Of a DNA stretch of 64,000 nucleotides, positions 1 through 11,972 are shown in pieces. How positions within the stretch are numbered: the first letter of the stretch is position 1; each line of letters opens with the position of its first letter. This DNA is from Dicyema japonicum (Eukaryota; Dicyemida; Rhombozoa; Dicyemidae), in contig RDEW01000018.1 in assembly GCA_011109175.1 (NCBI GenBank), positions 184,838 through 248,837 on the forward strand, in the 5' to 3' direction. Both the position numbers and the translations under genes were made by a program. Below the pieces are notes generated by a model. That model was given only the letters and a program-made list of their open reading frames with translations. It was not told the DNA's origin and did not search any database.

Positions 1-359
1 GGTTTTATCTCAGGGACATCATCATTTGGAGATGACGACCCAGTTTGGTAAAAATATTTACGATATTCCTCAGCTAATTCTGTGATATCCATGAAGTCTT
101 TCAATATTCTCCGGATCCCCAATCACTATGTGTGCAATGAGGAGATCTATCGCGAAAAACAGCAAGTATTCGAAGGGACTCTGGTGTCTGATTGACGTGG
201 ATACATCATTATTTTTCTTAAAGAGCAGCCTCAACGTACAGGCTTGCATATGTCCTGAGGACTGCCTCCTTCACCCTATGCGACAAACTTGTACAAATTA
301 AAGGGATCTTCCGTTCAACATCAAAGCGTATCTTCAATGTCCTGTTTGAAGAAACTTAG
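1..359. other. No recognisable gene
   Basis: No open frame of note and no repeat that I could match elsewhere in the window. Probably more retrotransposon debris upstream of the fragment that follows. Confidence 0.4.
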
Positions 360-1165
360 TGGGAACAGGCCACGTTGCTGGTCAGATTTGGATGGCTTGG
401 AATTCACAGTTCTATAGACATTTCTCTCCCTTAATATCTCTTGTCACTAATGGCCTGTGATATTATTGTCAAGAGGATTCTACACTCCCTCCCCGCAATT
501 CTCTACCGATCAGGAGTCAGTCATGCTCGTGAAGGCCTGGAACCGTACCTACTTGTTTTTTCCACCTTCCTTTAACTCTCAGTGGGATCTGGACGATGCC
601 GTATACAGTAAGTCATTTGAAGATATACTGGTTTCATTTAACCGACACCTCCGTGCTTGTTCGCTGTCGGGGGCATCTTCCGACAGTGGAACCTGGCTCG
701 ACGCCATTCCTAGTGAAGGTTTGGGAACCTTTCTGAATGATGAATGCATTCGTATTGGGATCTCATTATTAAGTCTGTGTGCCGAATCCACGCAGAGTAG
801 CATTTCTGTTGATCTCCTAGACACATGGCCTTGGACGAAGTCTTTAGAAGTGCTTTGGACGCTGTCGGACACCCTTCTATTCTCGAACCAGTCAACCTTT
901 GCAGACGTGACGGGAAACGACCCTGATCATCTTCTCCTTTGAAGCTGGGACGTCATCTGCACCACACATTTGCCACTAGCATCCTAAATCAGAGTACTTC
1001 TAGAGCCTGCTCTGCTGGCAAGAAGGTTGAGAGATCAAAACGTGCAGCATACGCAGTCTTAACAGAAGATGTTTTGTTTGTTCCTCTCGTAGGTAAAAAA
1101 TTCAGTTCCCTGCACCCCCGAATTACTGGATCGTCTAGGGAATCTGATTTCTACACGCACTAGAG
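360..1165 (+). pseudogene. Decayed C-terminal part of a non-LTR retrotransposon with restriction-like endonuclease
   Basis: In broken frames the plus strand reads WLDAIPSEGLGTFLNDE (about 690-740), then [14 protein letters not shown] (about 880-930), then a stretch with SRACSAGKKVERSK. An upstream stretch (FGWLGIHSSIDISLP, about 390-440) fits the region before this module. The order matches the C-terminal CCHC plus PD..D-type endonuclease module of RLE-bearing el­ements, and the better copy at 43931-44362 confirms it. Stops and frameshifts throughout show a dead fossil. Confidence 0.7.
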
Positions 1166-1988
1166 ATTTCCAAGAAAACATGGTTCGAAGAAAATCTCAT
1201 TGAATATCTTACATCCCTACCACACGTCCTTAAGTCCTTACAATACGATTGAGGATGTCCTCCGGACTAACTCTGGTGCTTCTGTTTAGTTTTGAGCATT
1301 CTGCTCTTAGATTTCTCGAGATTGTCGTAGAAAGGGTTATCTCGTTGTTACCATATTAACAACATCTGTTATTTTGTGGAAGGAATTCACTTTCATGAGT
1401 ACTCCCCACTTGTTTTAAAACGAAGAGAACTGTCGTTCGAAGTTATTCGAAGTTGGAACCCGTGCTGCCTCAAGGCGTTATATTCAAGAGGATCGCGACC
1501 ATTTAGATTTGGTGGAATTCACTGCTCTACCGATGTTTCTCGCTAGTGGCTTCCGATATGTTGGTCAGGAGGATGGTAAACTCCCTTCCCGACTTCTTAG
1601 TCGACCTGGACGTCGACCATGTACGGGAGACTTGGAACTGTCTTCGTTTTATCCTCTTTCTATCCTGAGATTCCAACGTGGAGAATGTTTTTTGTCTGAG
1701 TTTTTCAAAAATCTCTTAAAGCCATCAAACCAGCGCCCCCATGCCTTCCTGTTGTCCCAGCTGGCTTAACTACATCTCAAGCGGAGTACCGGGAGCCGTT
1801 CTGAACGACTTGTTCTTTAAAATTGGAGTTTCGTTAGACATATTGAACCACGTGACGGATTTGGCATGCAGTACTTTCCGAAGTGATCGGATGGATCACC
1901 GACAATTAAAAGGGAATACGTGGCCGTCAGGTGATCTCGCCTTCCTTAAGTAGTCGTCCCATCTTTGCTTGGTGTTCATCCAGAAAAC
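1166..1988. other. Unassigned degenerate sequence
   Basis: Short open frames (1509-1769 and 1741-1953, +) show no recognised motif. The stretch lies between two retrotransposon fossils and is most likely more of the same. Confidence 0.35.
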
Positions 1989-2356
1989 TTACGCACTTCC
2001 TATATGCACAAAGCACTTTTGGGAATTTAGAAGTGTCAATAGGGCTCGCATTCTCCTCACAAGTTCTTTGAAAGGAATTTTTCTTAGCTGCGACAAAAAG
2101 AATCTTTGTAGGGCCACAGTGACTGTTGTTTGAATAACATTAATTTCTTTAGATTTGTATTCGACAGGTTTGTCCCCATGCAGCACGTCCATAGCATTGA
2201 GTAAACCAGCTTTTGTAGTGTAAAAGAAGTGTTTTTACAAAATTTAATTTCGCTGAGAAGATGATATGAGGTTGTTAGCACGATTTTGAATGTCATGAGT
2301 GGGTCTTTAGTGATACCAAGTAACTTGACAGAGTTTGTGGATGGGTTAGATCTCAA
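1989..2356 (-). pseudogene. Non-LTR reverse transcriptase fragment (post-YADD region)
   Basis: The minus strand reads VKLLGITKDPLMTFK followed by EIKFCKNTSF. This is the segment after the catalytic YADD box that is also seen at 47140-47260 (KILVVTYDPLMTFSKHV ... IKLCKNARS). It is out of frame downstream and lacks the catalytic core. It belongs to the same Jockey/I-like group as the copies at 46.5, 51 and 58.8 kb. Confidence 0.65.
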
Positions 2357-2979
2357 TTAAAAGTTTAGAGAGAGATTTTGTTACTCTGAAGCAAATATCA
2401 TATTAACACGAAAAGAAATAGCCAATTGGATAAACAGTCGATTGGTAGAACGGCTCATATGCCTGATCCTATATATAAAGAAAAGGGTGTCAGGATCCCA
2501 TAAAAGGAAAAAGGGATTTATTTTATCAATGATAAATTATTTTTTAAACAAAATAACTATATTCACTAATGGTACTTCCGATCGCTTGTTGTCGATTGAC
2601 ATGATCTACCAATATTATGTGAGCGCTTTGATATTTCTGCAATTATTTTGTACCTAACATTTTTTATCTCGTGTTCTGAATCTAGATAGACTTTTGGTTT
2701 CAGTGTTAGTAAATATTTTTTATTTTTTTTTGATTGTGAAAAATTTATTAAAGTAAATATTTAATTAATTTTTTAAATAAAATAAACTTTTTTAATTAAA
2801 TCAGCTGATTAAACTGATATTAAAATCTCAATTCAGATGTATGAGCAAAGACACGTGGGAATCAGAGGAAAAATGAATTCCTCTCAATATGCTCATTCAT
2901 GTTTTTTGGAACTCCAATTTTTTAATTCAACAAAAATTGATAATCATTCAGTAACTACTCTCATGTTTAAACCAATTTC
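2357..2979. other. AT-rich spacer
   Basis: AT-rich sequence with runs of A and T (2690-2830). A 71-codon plus-strand frame (2442-2657) has no recognised motif and is probably chance. Confidence 0.4.
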
Positions 2980-3282
2980 TTAGTATCTCTCACCGTTAAA
3001 TAGCGACAAAACAAATTCATAATATTTTAAATGATTTGAAGTTTGGCTCGAACATGATTCGGACCCTCCATCGATGATAGATAAAATGTTAGTTACCTCA
3101 GCTTCACTAACAAGTAGGAGGCAGTTTGCTTTCATAATTCCAGTCGCAGAAGTCGGGTACCTTATAAATCTCTGTGCGCTGGGACATAAGAAAATTTTTT
3201 TAAGAAGTCCAGGGGTAATTTTATTGATTGCTTTAAGTAGATTGGGCTTCGTATGCACAAATCTCACGATCCACTTCTTCAC
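2980..3282 (-). CDS. Hypothetical 100-aa open frame
   Basis: An ATG-initiated frame of 100 codons with balanced composition in an otherwise AT-rich area. It is basic at the N-terminus (MKKWIVRFVHTKPNLLK) and has no signal peptide, membrane segment or motif that I recognise. It could be one exon of a gene with micro-introns, since GT..AG pairs 25-35 nt apart lie inside it, but the frame stays open without splicing any of them. It could equally be chance. I assign no function. Confidence 0.25.
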   Translation of the reverse strand: MKKWIVRFVHTKPNLLKAINKITPGLLKKIFLCPSAQRFIRYPTSATGIMKANCLLLVSEAEVTNILSIIDGGSESCSSQTSNHLKYYEFVLSLFNGERY

Positions 3283-4365
3283 GTCATTTTCAAAACATTC
3301 TGTTTCATGACGTTGCTGGCACGATCCTCTAAAACTCAGAGGTAGAGACAGCCTTCATGTCCATCGAACAATTTTACATCTTCATACACTCCAGATTATT
3401 TTTATTTTTATTATAAATTCCACTTGCCATATATTGCCGTACAATATCTCTCGCGGTTGAAATGTCTGGTTCCCTTGCGCTTGCGACGATGGAATTCCTA
3501 AGTCGTCTCGGATTTTTACAAGAACAGGAGATCCTCGTGAGAGCTGCTGGCTATCAACTTCATCTTGTCGTATATTAAAATGTCAACTATGTTCTTGTTG
3601 CTGTCATATCTAAGGCCTACGAAAGATATTCTTGAGACGATGCGTATAAACGTGTAGTTACTTCCAGAAATCTGTTTTTTTTGTTTCTTCCTTTCGCACT
3701 TCTGGAGGATTCTTTTAAATGTGCACTTGGCTTCCAAAGTCTAGCTTTTTGTTTCCTTTTTCCGCACTCCTGGCTGGATTAATTAGCATAACTGTTATTT
3801 ACTTCTTAAGGTACGAATTCTCCTTAAAATGAGATGGGTAATGGAAACATTACAACTCCCCGGCGGAATAGCAGAAGACGCGAACCCTGATTTTTCCTTT
3901 CTTAAGAATTTCTAACATCCGATGATTCCTGAGTCCACCTCCTCGTTCAAGAGGAAAAAAGATAATAGGGTTCATCCACCATGAAGATAAGCAGACATTT
4001 CGTGCAATAGAGGTACATCATCAGCTCATCTTCTGTCAAATTATCCACTTGACTAGCTAAAAAAGGAGTTTCTTTGTCGTTTTTTCATCACATATTACCG
4101 ACTAAGCATTAAAACTGTGTATTAACCTTGAAATTAAGATCATACAGGCACTAATGAGGATCTTTGGAAATAAGCAAACGTCACCTCAGACGTTCCTCGA
4201 TTCAATTACGGCAAGAAATTAGTCTTCTTCCCTCCTGTCGAAGATCTCCAAATTAAATTATAAACCCAGTTTCGCTTATATGCAGGAAACTGGCAACCAT
4301 AAAAAAACGGCCGCTAAGAAAGAACGCTCCCGGAGATCCATTACTTTGATGTCGAGCCCTGGAGG
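3283..4365. other. No supported gene
   Basis: Only short frames. The minus-strand frame at 3516-3737 is lysine-rich and unrecognised. Nothing here ties to a family, and a decayed mobile element is the likely content. Confidence 0.4.
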
Positions 4366-6189
4366 TCAAGGGCAAGCAAAAAGATCCCAAACCTCTCTCT
4401 CAACCAGAGACGGATAAGGTCCACACCGTAAACGAGAAAGTTCTAATATGACGGCCCTCGGAAGAAGGAGTTCTGAAGCACTAATCTTAGGAGGTATGCC
4501 CTCCAGTATCTTGTTCTCCTTGAGACGTAGTATCGCACGTGTAGATGCAAAGTAATGTATATATTTTGTCCAGGTTTGATTTTCTTTGTTGATCAGTGAA
4601 TGTTCTCCGAATAAGGCTAAGGTTTGCGGATTTAAGCAGTGGTAACGTTGGATGGTTCGGGTCAAGTGATTGTCGGAGAAGTTGTGTTGTTCACTTCAAA
4701 GTGGTCACCCAGAAGCAGAATCTTCGACTCTCAGTGTAAGTGCCCGACGGCAGATGATTTCAAAAACCCCGTTGCAGCTTTCAGTGAGAGTTTTGTCCCT
4801 GGTGCAACTTTTGTAAGAGGGAGAGCGCTATACTAGGAACTTAGCTCGGGGAGGCGTAGTTTAGTGTCGTCCTAACGAATTGCTTGTACAATAAGGTAAG
4901 GCACTCCGTTTTGTTGGCCGTTTGAGTTGTCAGATATTACTCTGAGGATGTTTGGATTTTCAATCACTGGGAGAAGTTCTTTGTTGAGGTATATACTGGT
5001 CTGTGGTTAAATTATCTCCTCTCAGTTGTAAAAATGAGGATTTCGACGTGGATGGAGACATCCAGTTTGTCACCATCCAGCCAGAATACAAAGTCAAATG
5101 ACTTTGGACATTACAAGAGGCCAATTGAATGTTTTATCCCTAGATCCAATAATAATGTCATCGGCCTATGATAGGAGGATCTTTTTTGGATGTCGCTGAG
5201 GTATAGGTTAAAAAGTGATGATGAGAGAACGGATCCCTGAGGTTGCGGAATCGGGACATATGGGAATGAAAACATGTTTGACCTAGGTGGAGGGTACAAA
5301 GACCATCAAGTTAGTTGGCAGGCGAGTTGCGCGCACTTTGAATTAAGTCGTGGATTAGCGTTACGGGAACTTGTACCTCGTGGTGGTTGGACCCTCTTAG
5401 GACGAGTATCTTTGAACATTGGAATGTAAATGGTCTTTCGATAATCGGTCATCAAATCGTTTGCATGACGGTGAAAGTCTTTAGTTAGGTTGTTTTATCA
5501 AACATCTCACCATGAGAGGAACCGGGATTAAGTTCGCCTGAACATCATTTATGAATCTTCAGAATTTTTTAGGTTTCTTTTTGGGGTAAGATGGGAAATA
5601 AATCCAGTCCATTTTTTATTCTTGACTTTAGAAATCAACATGGTCTCTTTAAGCGTCTCCTTTCACGAATGAGGTGGAGGATTTCACTATTAAAATAGGA
5701 CTTGTATTCCCTGATGAAGCCTTTGGGGATTAATTTCTTGTCAGCCAACAATATAGCAGAGTTGAAAAAGGCCACGGATTCATCTGGAGACGTGAATTTG
5801 TACATAGAGAAGTCTTCCAAGATACTTCCTATTTCTGACATAAAATTATCAAAATTCATTTTCCTGTAGTTTTCGAAGTTCCGCCTAATCGTTCTCTTTG
5901 CTGATCGAAGCTCCGCTTGACGGTGTTCTTGGAAGTTTCAGTGAGAGTAATGGAAAGTTGTATGAGAGTGACGAGCCACCACCATGGGACCCACTTGCCC
6001 GTTCTGAGCGGAGTACTGAGTAGTCTTTAAATCTTGGTGTTCGTGAGGTGATGGGTAGTCTGGATTTTTGCAGAAAAAAATATCAATTTTGTGTCTCGCC
6101 AAATAGCCTATGAGTTCAGCATGCTTTGATGTGATCCCATTAATGTTCAGTTGTAGGATTCTGATTTTGTTCGGTCCGAGGTTTGGCAA
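4366..6189 (-). mobile_element. Decayed APE-type non-LTR retrotransposon (endonuclease, RT and C-terminal pieces)
   Basis: Read on the minus strand, the pieces occur in the right order. At 6189-5938 an apurinic-endonuclease start reads LQLNINGITSKHAELIGYL then IDIFF. At 5859-5635 there is a pre-RT spacer. At 5299-5111 RT block 5 reads PQGSVLSSSLFNLYLSD, followed by remains of the YADD area. At 4665-4366 the C-terminal region reads SELLLPRAVILELSRLRCG, as in Jockey-superfamily ORF2 tails. About 1.8 kb remain of an ORF2 that is normally nearer 3 kb, with stops and deletions throughout. The 3' end lies near 4300 and no poly(A) tail is evident. Confidence 0.75.
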
Positions 6190-6290
6190 GATATCTCCCG
6201 GGCACAGAGACCCGTAAATAACATCTCACGTAACATGAGATAAATTTAATTATCGAAAAAGAATTTATTTATTTGATAAATAATAAAAAA

Positions 6291-6760
6291 TTATTTAAAA
6301 GTTGATTTTAGTTGACCCGTTATACTCAGTTCTCCGTTAACTAAGTTGTTTTGATGGGAAATGAATATCCTTGAGGTTGAAGAATTTCCATATGAATTTA
6401 CATTTCCGACGATGAACACTGAGTTTGGGGACCCCAAATAATCAATTTTCTTCTCGTCTATTCCAACAAAAAATGTTTGCTGAGTCATCGGACACGGTGG
6501 AAGACCCAGTTTGTCGTAGATAACTCATCTTCTCTTATCAGATTTATGATCTTTGAGTTATCCAGTTCCAATTGGGCGATATATCCATATTCTTTTTCTG
6601 CCACGACCTTGTCGCTTTCTGTCTTCACCAGGGAATGAGCCTTGCTTATCTGACCATCGAAGGAATAAAGGAGGAGAACATTTCGACTGAAATAATACAC
6701 TAAATTACTTATTAGTATTATTGCGCTGATTATATTTGTAATCAAGAGCCAGTTTGCCAT
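6291..6760 (-). CDS. Unrecognised single-pass membrane protein, two exons with a 26-nt intron
   Basis: The ATG at 6760 opens a frame that starts with a short polar stretch and then a strongly hydrophobic segment (residues about 4-28: IISAIILISNLVYYFS and onward), which looks like an N-terminal signal anchor. Exon 1 runs 6760-6506 and exon 2 runs 6479-6291, ending in TAA. Removing the GT..AG intron at 6480-6505 (26 nt) joins ...STTNW to QTFFVGIDEKK... in frame; reading through meets stops. The product is about 150 aa. The part after the membrane segment is polar, with several Asn-Ser motifs, so it may be extracellular or lumenal. I do not recognise the family. A distant resemblance to the layout of sarcoglycans (short N-terminus, one TM, beta-rich ectodomain) is only an impression. 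Confidence 0.65.
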
Positions 6761-6889
6761 TTTAATCGATTACTGTAAGTGGGCTGATTATAAGGCACTT
6801 TAGGCGCAAACAATTTCCAAATATGTACATAAATTAAAGGAAGCAGGGGATTCGGAAGAAAACGGCTTCGTTTATAACCACGATTGTAG

Positions 6890-7130
6890 GAACTGATGAA
6901 AAAAATTATCCAGTGAAGTGGGGGACCACATAATCACTTTTGGTTCCTTCCAAGCACTACGGACTCCTGAGAAAACTGGATCAAATGACGCCATTCTAGT
7001 AGAATGAGGGAAGAGAAGGAACAGAGGAAGGGAAGAGGAACCTTCCGCCAAGTAGTCAGTAGGGGAATCGAACCATGGACTATTGTTAGAACATGACATT
7101 TGGCCATCTCCTGCGTTGGTCCCCTAGTTT
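6890..7130 (-). repeat. tRNA-derived SINE copy
   Basis: On the minus strand this copy has a Pol III B-box match, GGTTCGATTCCCC (about 7060-7075), followed by a pyrimidine-rich stretch and then the family core ACTAGAATGGCGTCATTTG (about 6986-7004). The same core occurs at 9.4, 25.4, 30.3, 40.2 and 50.2 kb. The body is truncated after the core. Confidence 0.65.
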
Positions 7131-7139
7131 ATCGTAAAT

Positions 7140-8715
7140 TCAACTATTAGCACATATGCAAGAAAGGAAGCAAGTACAAGCGATGTGGAAATATACTTTT
7201 GAGGTAAGGCTGTCACAGACAGAAGGAAAGTATTAATCTAACAACGTCAACTACAAACTAATTGAGATCATTGGCGGTCCAAGGTAAGACTCACGTGGGT
7301 TGAAATTATATCTATGGAAAATGATATAGTAAAGACATATGCATCTTCGCTTTTTTGTTTGGTTTCACGGTTGCTTGTGAGATAATGATGTGTAAATGGA
7401 TGAGGAGAGACTATAAATGCCAGCTATATGGACACAGATAGGAAAATCTTGGCCGACGAAGCCAGCTAAGGTTAAAATATGTTGGAGAAGTGCCAGAGAA
7501 CTAGAGGGGGAAAATCGTCTACTACTCTGAGAGTAATAAAGAAAATAAATGAAGAAAATATCACGAGTGAAGATGGCCCTGGTTGTGGAGTAATCGATCC
7601 ACCGGAAAACTTGCTAACCAGAGGATTAAAAATACTGTTGGTAAATCCCGATGCTTAAGAAAATGGCATTATAAACTAGCACTCCTTGCGACGACCTTCA
7701 AGTTTCTAACGACTGTCATAATTGAATTCATTCACGGATTTTTCTAACTATTTTCCCGTGTTTTCGAGGGCTACGGAACATTGGAACAGATCTTTATCGA
7801 GTTCTCACTCTCACATGCAGTACGACCTAGTCTCATGAATATCTCTTTCTATCCAATGGGTCATGTCCTCTGTTATACACCCAACATATCGAGGTTACAA
7901 AAATTAAAGAACGTGAAGCACCCACTATGGCTCAGCACCCAACATTTAGACAACCGTGGACAATATATCCTCAATTCTCTCGGTGACTGAGCATACTCAT
8001 AACCCAGATTCCCATACAAGGACCTCTCAGAGAACTACTGATACACCCAAATCTCCGGATATTACATTATGTTCTACCTCTCTAATGGGTCTATCGCTTT
8101 CGTTTTTTAGATGATCATAACCCCACAATTCTTCGGGTCAAAAGTCAAAGTTGTACATACGACCAAATAATGAAATTCAAGCATTTTGCTTAAACTAACG
8201 GTGGGCTTTACTAATGTGGATTCTCAAGTTTTTGGGATGCACATGACGGATATCACGGTTGATAAAGCAGCAAACATGCTTAGGAATACCATTCTCAAAG
8301 CGAACTAATAATTTATCCACTATCCTCGTATAAAAACTTCAATCCCAAACAATGCTGCTCACGTTTGCTCGAACAGTTAGGAATGCAGGAATTATTGACT
8401 GTGTAAGACAACGGAAATCTCCATTTCACGGCAAATACGGCTACGATATGAACGAAAATGGACCCATGCCTTTACCATAAGAGTTCATGCAACTCTTTCT
8501 GGATGATTTTGAAACGGATCGAAACACAGCTTAAAGACGAGGACGCTGTATCTTCACTACCTATAAAGAACACAGTGAAACTCGCTAACAAAATAATCAA
8601 CCACAATGTATCGATAAGTTACGAAAATCACCCAAATTCTTTTAGGATCAATACTAGCCCTTACAGACCAATCAATGCCAGTTCCCAATATTAATTTTTT
8701 CATCCATGAACTAGT
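7140..8715. other. Long stretch of degenerate sequence
   Basis: No open frame above 80 codons carries a motif. The stretch leads into the retrotransposon C-terminus at 8716, so much of it is probably the 5' part of that dead element. Confidence 0.4.
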
Positions 8716-9064
8716 ATGGAAGACAATTTGTTCCTTGCGGAATTTGGACAAATAAGTCTGAACGTACTTGAAGCCCGCTGGCACCTTTTTGGACATATTC
8801 TACGGATGGGTGAACAAACACCATGCAATGTTGCCATGGAAGATTTTTGGCCATACTGTATCTCCTGCATTCAGAGGACGTCCAAGAAGTTGTCTTCCAA
8901 GGACACCTGCGGAGGATTACGAAGTTATCGGAGGCCGACTGATGGATGCAGATGATCTGAACGAAATTAGGTGACGAGGACGACAACGGAAAGGATGGAG
9001 AAGCCTAAGGGAAAGGATAATCGAAAAACATGGCACAAACACAAACAGTGTTTACTGGTAACGC
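8716..9064 (+). pseudogene. CR1/RTE-like retrotransposon C-terminus
   Basis: Frames read LEARWHLFGHILRMGEQTP, then RGRPRSCLPRTPAEDY, then LMDADDLNEIR and KGWRSLRERI. This is the conserved post-RT tail of a CR1/RTE-like family also seen at 38.4, 34.2 (minus), 20.8 (minus) and 63.7 kb. One frame change near 8870 separates the two halves. Only the 3' end is left. Confidence 0.75.
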
Positions 9065-9394
9065 GGATGTGCTTTAACTAACTAACTAGGAAATTCGCGT
9101 GCCTGTGGCCCCGATGGAGAATCTGCATATCACCTAAAGCGTTATTGGTTTTGACGAGTTACAAAATTACTATGTGACCTCGTACATCGTCCCAAAATAT
9201 GGAAAAATTCGATAATTATACCAATTTAAAATATGGAAAATCCAAAACGTCATATCGGCCAATTTCTTTGACATGCTCTCTTTCAACGGTGTTGGAGAAG
9301 TTAGTCCTTGTGATGATTTTTCCAGATCTGCCATTTTCCACCATGGCTTCCGAATTTCTAGTCCACCACGACGCACTTGTCAACTTTATCCCAA

Positions 9395-9640
9395 TTTTTG
9401 TCTGTTCCTCCTCTTCCCTTTTCTAGTAGAGTGGTATAATGTGATCTACCCTCTCAAGTGGCGCCCAGTGCCAGGATGGAACAAAAGAGGATCATTTTCT
9501 CTCCTCAACTGAGGGGTTTCAAAAACTCAAGGAATGGACGTCTGTTACCTTTAATGTTGGTTCCGGATGGATTTGTGTGATGTTGAAGGACTGTCTCTGT
9601 AACAGTGGAAACTGGATATACTTAATTAGGTTTGTTTACT
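9395..9640 (+). repeat. SINE copy
   Basis: The core CTAGTAGAGTGGTATAATGTG (9423-9443 region) is followed by TGGCGCCCAGTGCCAGGATG and a GAGGATCATT block, then a 3' part ending near GTGGAAACTGGATATACTTA. It aligns along its length with the copy at 40165-40440. Confidence 0.7.
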
Positions 9641-10029
9641 GTTAACTTCATTCTCGTATATCCGCGGTTAATAATATTGCTATAGCTCTTCCCAGACCAA
9701 ACACACGCTTTATTTAAGTAAAGAACAGTTATCACAACTAATCGAAGAAGGAGAACCAAGGAATGCTCTTCACTTTTCTTTATGTTGGGTATGAGTCTTT
9801 TTGTAGACGATCTGGTTACGCAGTGAGATGTTCACTGATGACGGCGTCACTTGTCAAGTCAAAGCATAGTAGATGCGTGGAACGTTCAGCCGGAATGTAC
9901 TGCAGCGAGATTGAAACTAGGAGCCATCATGCCTTTTGGCTGGCACTCCTTACAATCCGTACCCAACGTATCTTGGGGTTAATAATAATCCCAATTTATC
10001 ATGGACGGCTTTAATGCCCCTAGGCCCCA

Positions 10030-10715
10030 TATGCGGACGGTATTGTTTCCATCGATATACAAAAGGCCTTTGACTCGGTATCGAGGACTCACCTTACAAA
10101 GAAGATCTTGGACTCAACATCCACCCGAACCTTAAACTCTGACTGGAAAAATTTTTTCGGATGGCATGGGAGAGCGTCCAAGAAGTGTTTTTACGAAGTT
10201 TAATTTCGTCGAGGTGGTTACTGCAAGTTCACGACTGCTTCCAAATGAAGTTCTACAGTGCTCTCCTTTTTTCCAGGATTATTTAATTCGGTTCTTCCAA
10301 TGTCCCAGAGATTTACGACCCAAACACATTGCTCTTATTCTATGCAGATGACTTCACAATAGCCTCAAGAATAGTTCACCCTCCATGGCGGCCGCGGTTG
10401 TCCAAACACCTGGATCATATTATGAATTGGCTCTCACGGTATAAACTGTCTTTTTCATCATCAAAAACCATCTTCACATTATTCACGTCGGATCGCTGCT
10501 ACAAGGATGTTCCCGTGGTCCGCCTGGGATATGTGTCTACAACCGTTTCAAATAACCCAAAAATCCTTGACGTGACCTATGACTTATTGATGACCTTCGC
10601 AAGGCATACCGACCAAATCTTGACTAAAGGAATCAAGAAGATTAATGTCTTCATGGCAATTGTTGTAAAGACCCCGTTCCTAGTAAGATTGCTATTATAT
10701 CCCTGTGCTTTATAG
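10030..10715 (+). pseudogene. Non-LTR reverse transcriptase fragment
   Basis: IDIQKAFDSVS (about 10050-10085, RT block with catalytic Asp) is followed after deletions by LLFYADDFTIAS (10330-10365, the YxDD active site) and by ILDVTYDLLMTF (10565-10600). Intact stretches alternate with frame breaks. Same Jockey/I-like group as 46.5, 51 and 58.8 kb. Confidence 0.8.
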
Positions 10716-11201
10716 AAGTGAAAAAACGATGGTACAAAAAAAGGTGATCGTTACAAAAGCTGAGGCAAAGGGAAGAATTTAACAGATAACGGTGCAAAGA
10801 AGATAACAAAAAGAAGTCCTTCACGTCCTCCAGGAGCGTCAACTTCAAAAAGCGAGGGTTTGTCAACGCAGGAAGAAATAATTGTGCTCCTGGGAAGTTA
10901 TCTGATTACATGAAGACGTATCTACGTAATTATCAAATTAAGTCGAGAGGCTATCTCCGAAAGGCGATTATAGACGTTGTGTCGACTCAAAGACAGAGGC
11001 TATCTCCGAAAGGATTTCTTTAGTCAAGAGGACTATTAATAAAATATGGACAGATTTTTCAGAACGAAACCCATTTTCTCGAAAAGTTATAGAAAACTTA
11101 CATGTCCTAGGACAAGTGCAGAAAAGGTATTTATGGAGAAACCGGGTGGTAGTTTCTACAAGATAGAGGAGACCTCGTTTATTTTCAAAAATCACCGGTT
11201 C
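10716..11201. other. Unassigned spacer before the MULE
   Basis: It contains a short imperfect repeat, GAGGCTATCTCCGAAAGG, at about 10945 and again at about 10997. Nothing else is recognised. Confidence 0.4.
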
Positions 11202-11750
11202 CCATTCAAAATGGCCTCTTTCAAAATGGCCTCCATTCAAAATGGCCTCTTTCAAAATGGCCTCCATTCAAAATGGCCTCCATTCAAAATGGCCTCCAAT
11301 TAAATTTCTCAGGTTTTGGATAAGTTCATCAATAGACATCACGAGATATTTTACCAAGGTCCTCGACATCTTTAGGTAAAAAAGTCATCTTTTTAAATCT
11401 TATAAAAATTGATTTTACCAAGGTCCTCGACATCTTTAGGTAAAAAAGTCATCTTTTTAAATCTTATAAAAATTGATTTTAACAGATCCTATGGGTAAGT
11501 GGAACATTTTACCAAGGTCCTCGACATCTTTAGGTAAAAAAGTCATCTTTTTGAAATCTTATAAAAATTGATTTTAACAGGTCCTATGGGTAAGTGGAAC
11601 AATTTACCAAGGTCCTCGACATCTTTAGGTAAAAAAGTCATCTTTTTTAAATCTTATAAAAATTGATTTTAACAGGTCCTATGGGTAAGTGGAACAATTT
11701 ACCAAGGTCCTCGACATCTTTAGGTAAAAAAGTCATCTTTTTTAATATTT
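11202..11750. repeat. Left terminal inverted repeat of the MULE, internally tandemly repeated
   Basis: Two nested repeat systems: about six copies of a 14-15-bp unit with ATTCAAAATGGCCTC at 11202-11300, and five copies of a 64- or 95-bp unit from 11349. The 95-bp units carry an extra block, CCTATGGGTAAGTGGAACA. Confidence 0.85.
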
Positions 11751-11972
11751 TTATATAAGTTTAAAATGAAATATTTATTTTCAAAAGAAAAAAAGGAAAA
11801 TGATTATAAATGTTAATAGAACACATATTCTACTAAATTGAATATATAGTCTGTCGATCCATATTAAGTAATATTTGTTCTTGAACAAATTTCAATATAT
11901 TCTCCGATAAAGCGATATATTTAGTTTTTCTAAGAATTTTTTCTCCATTTTGTAATCTTAAGAATTTAATTA

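Noticed and set aside
579-872. Open frames opposite to the RLE fragment
   Set aside because: They are antisense shadows: the plus strand carries the recognisable protein motifs.
11349-11750. Regular direct repeats that could be read as a CRISPR-like array
   Set aside because: The units are 64-95 bp and contiguous with no unique spacers, they have an inverted counterpart at 13.1-13.3 kb around a transposase, and the host is a eukaryote. They are transposon TIRs.
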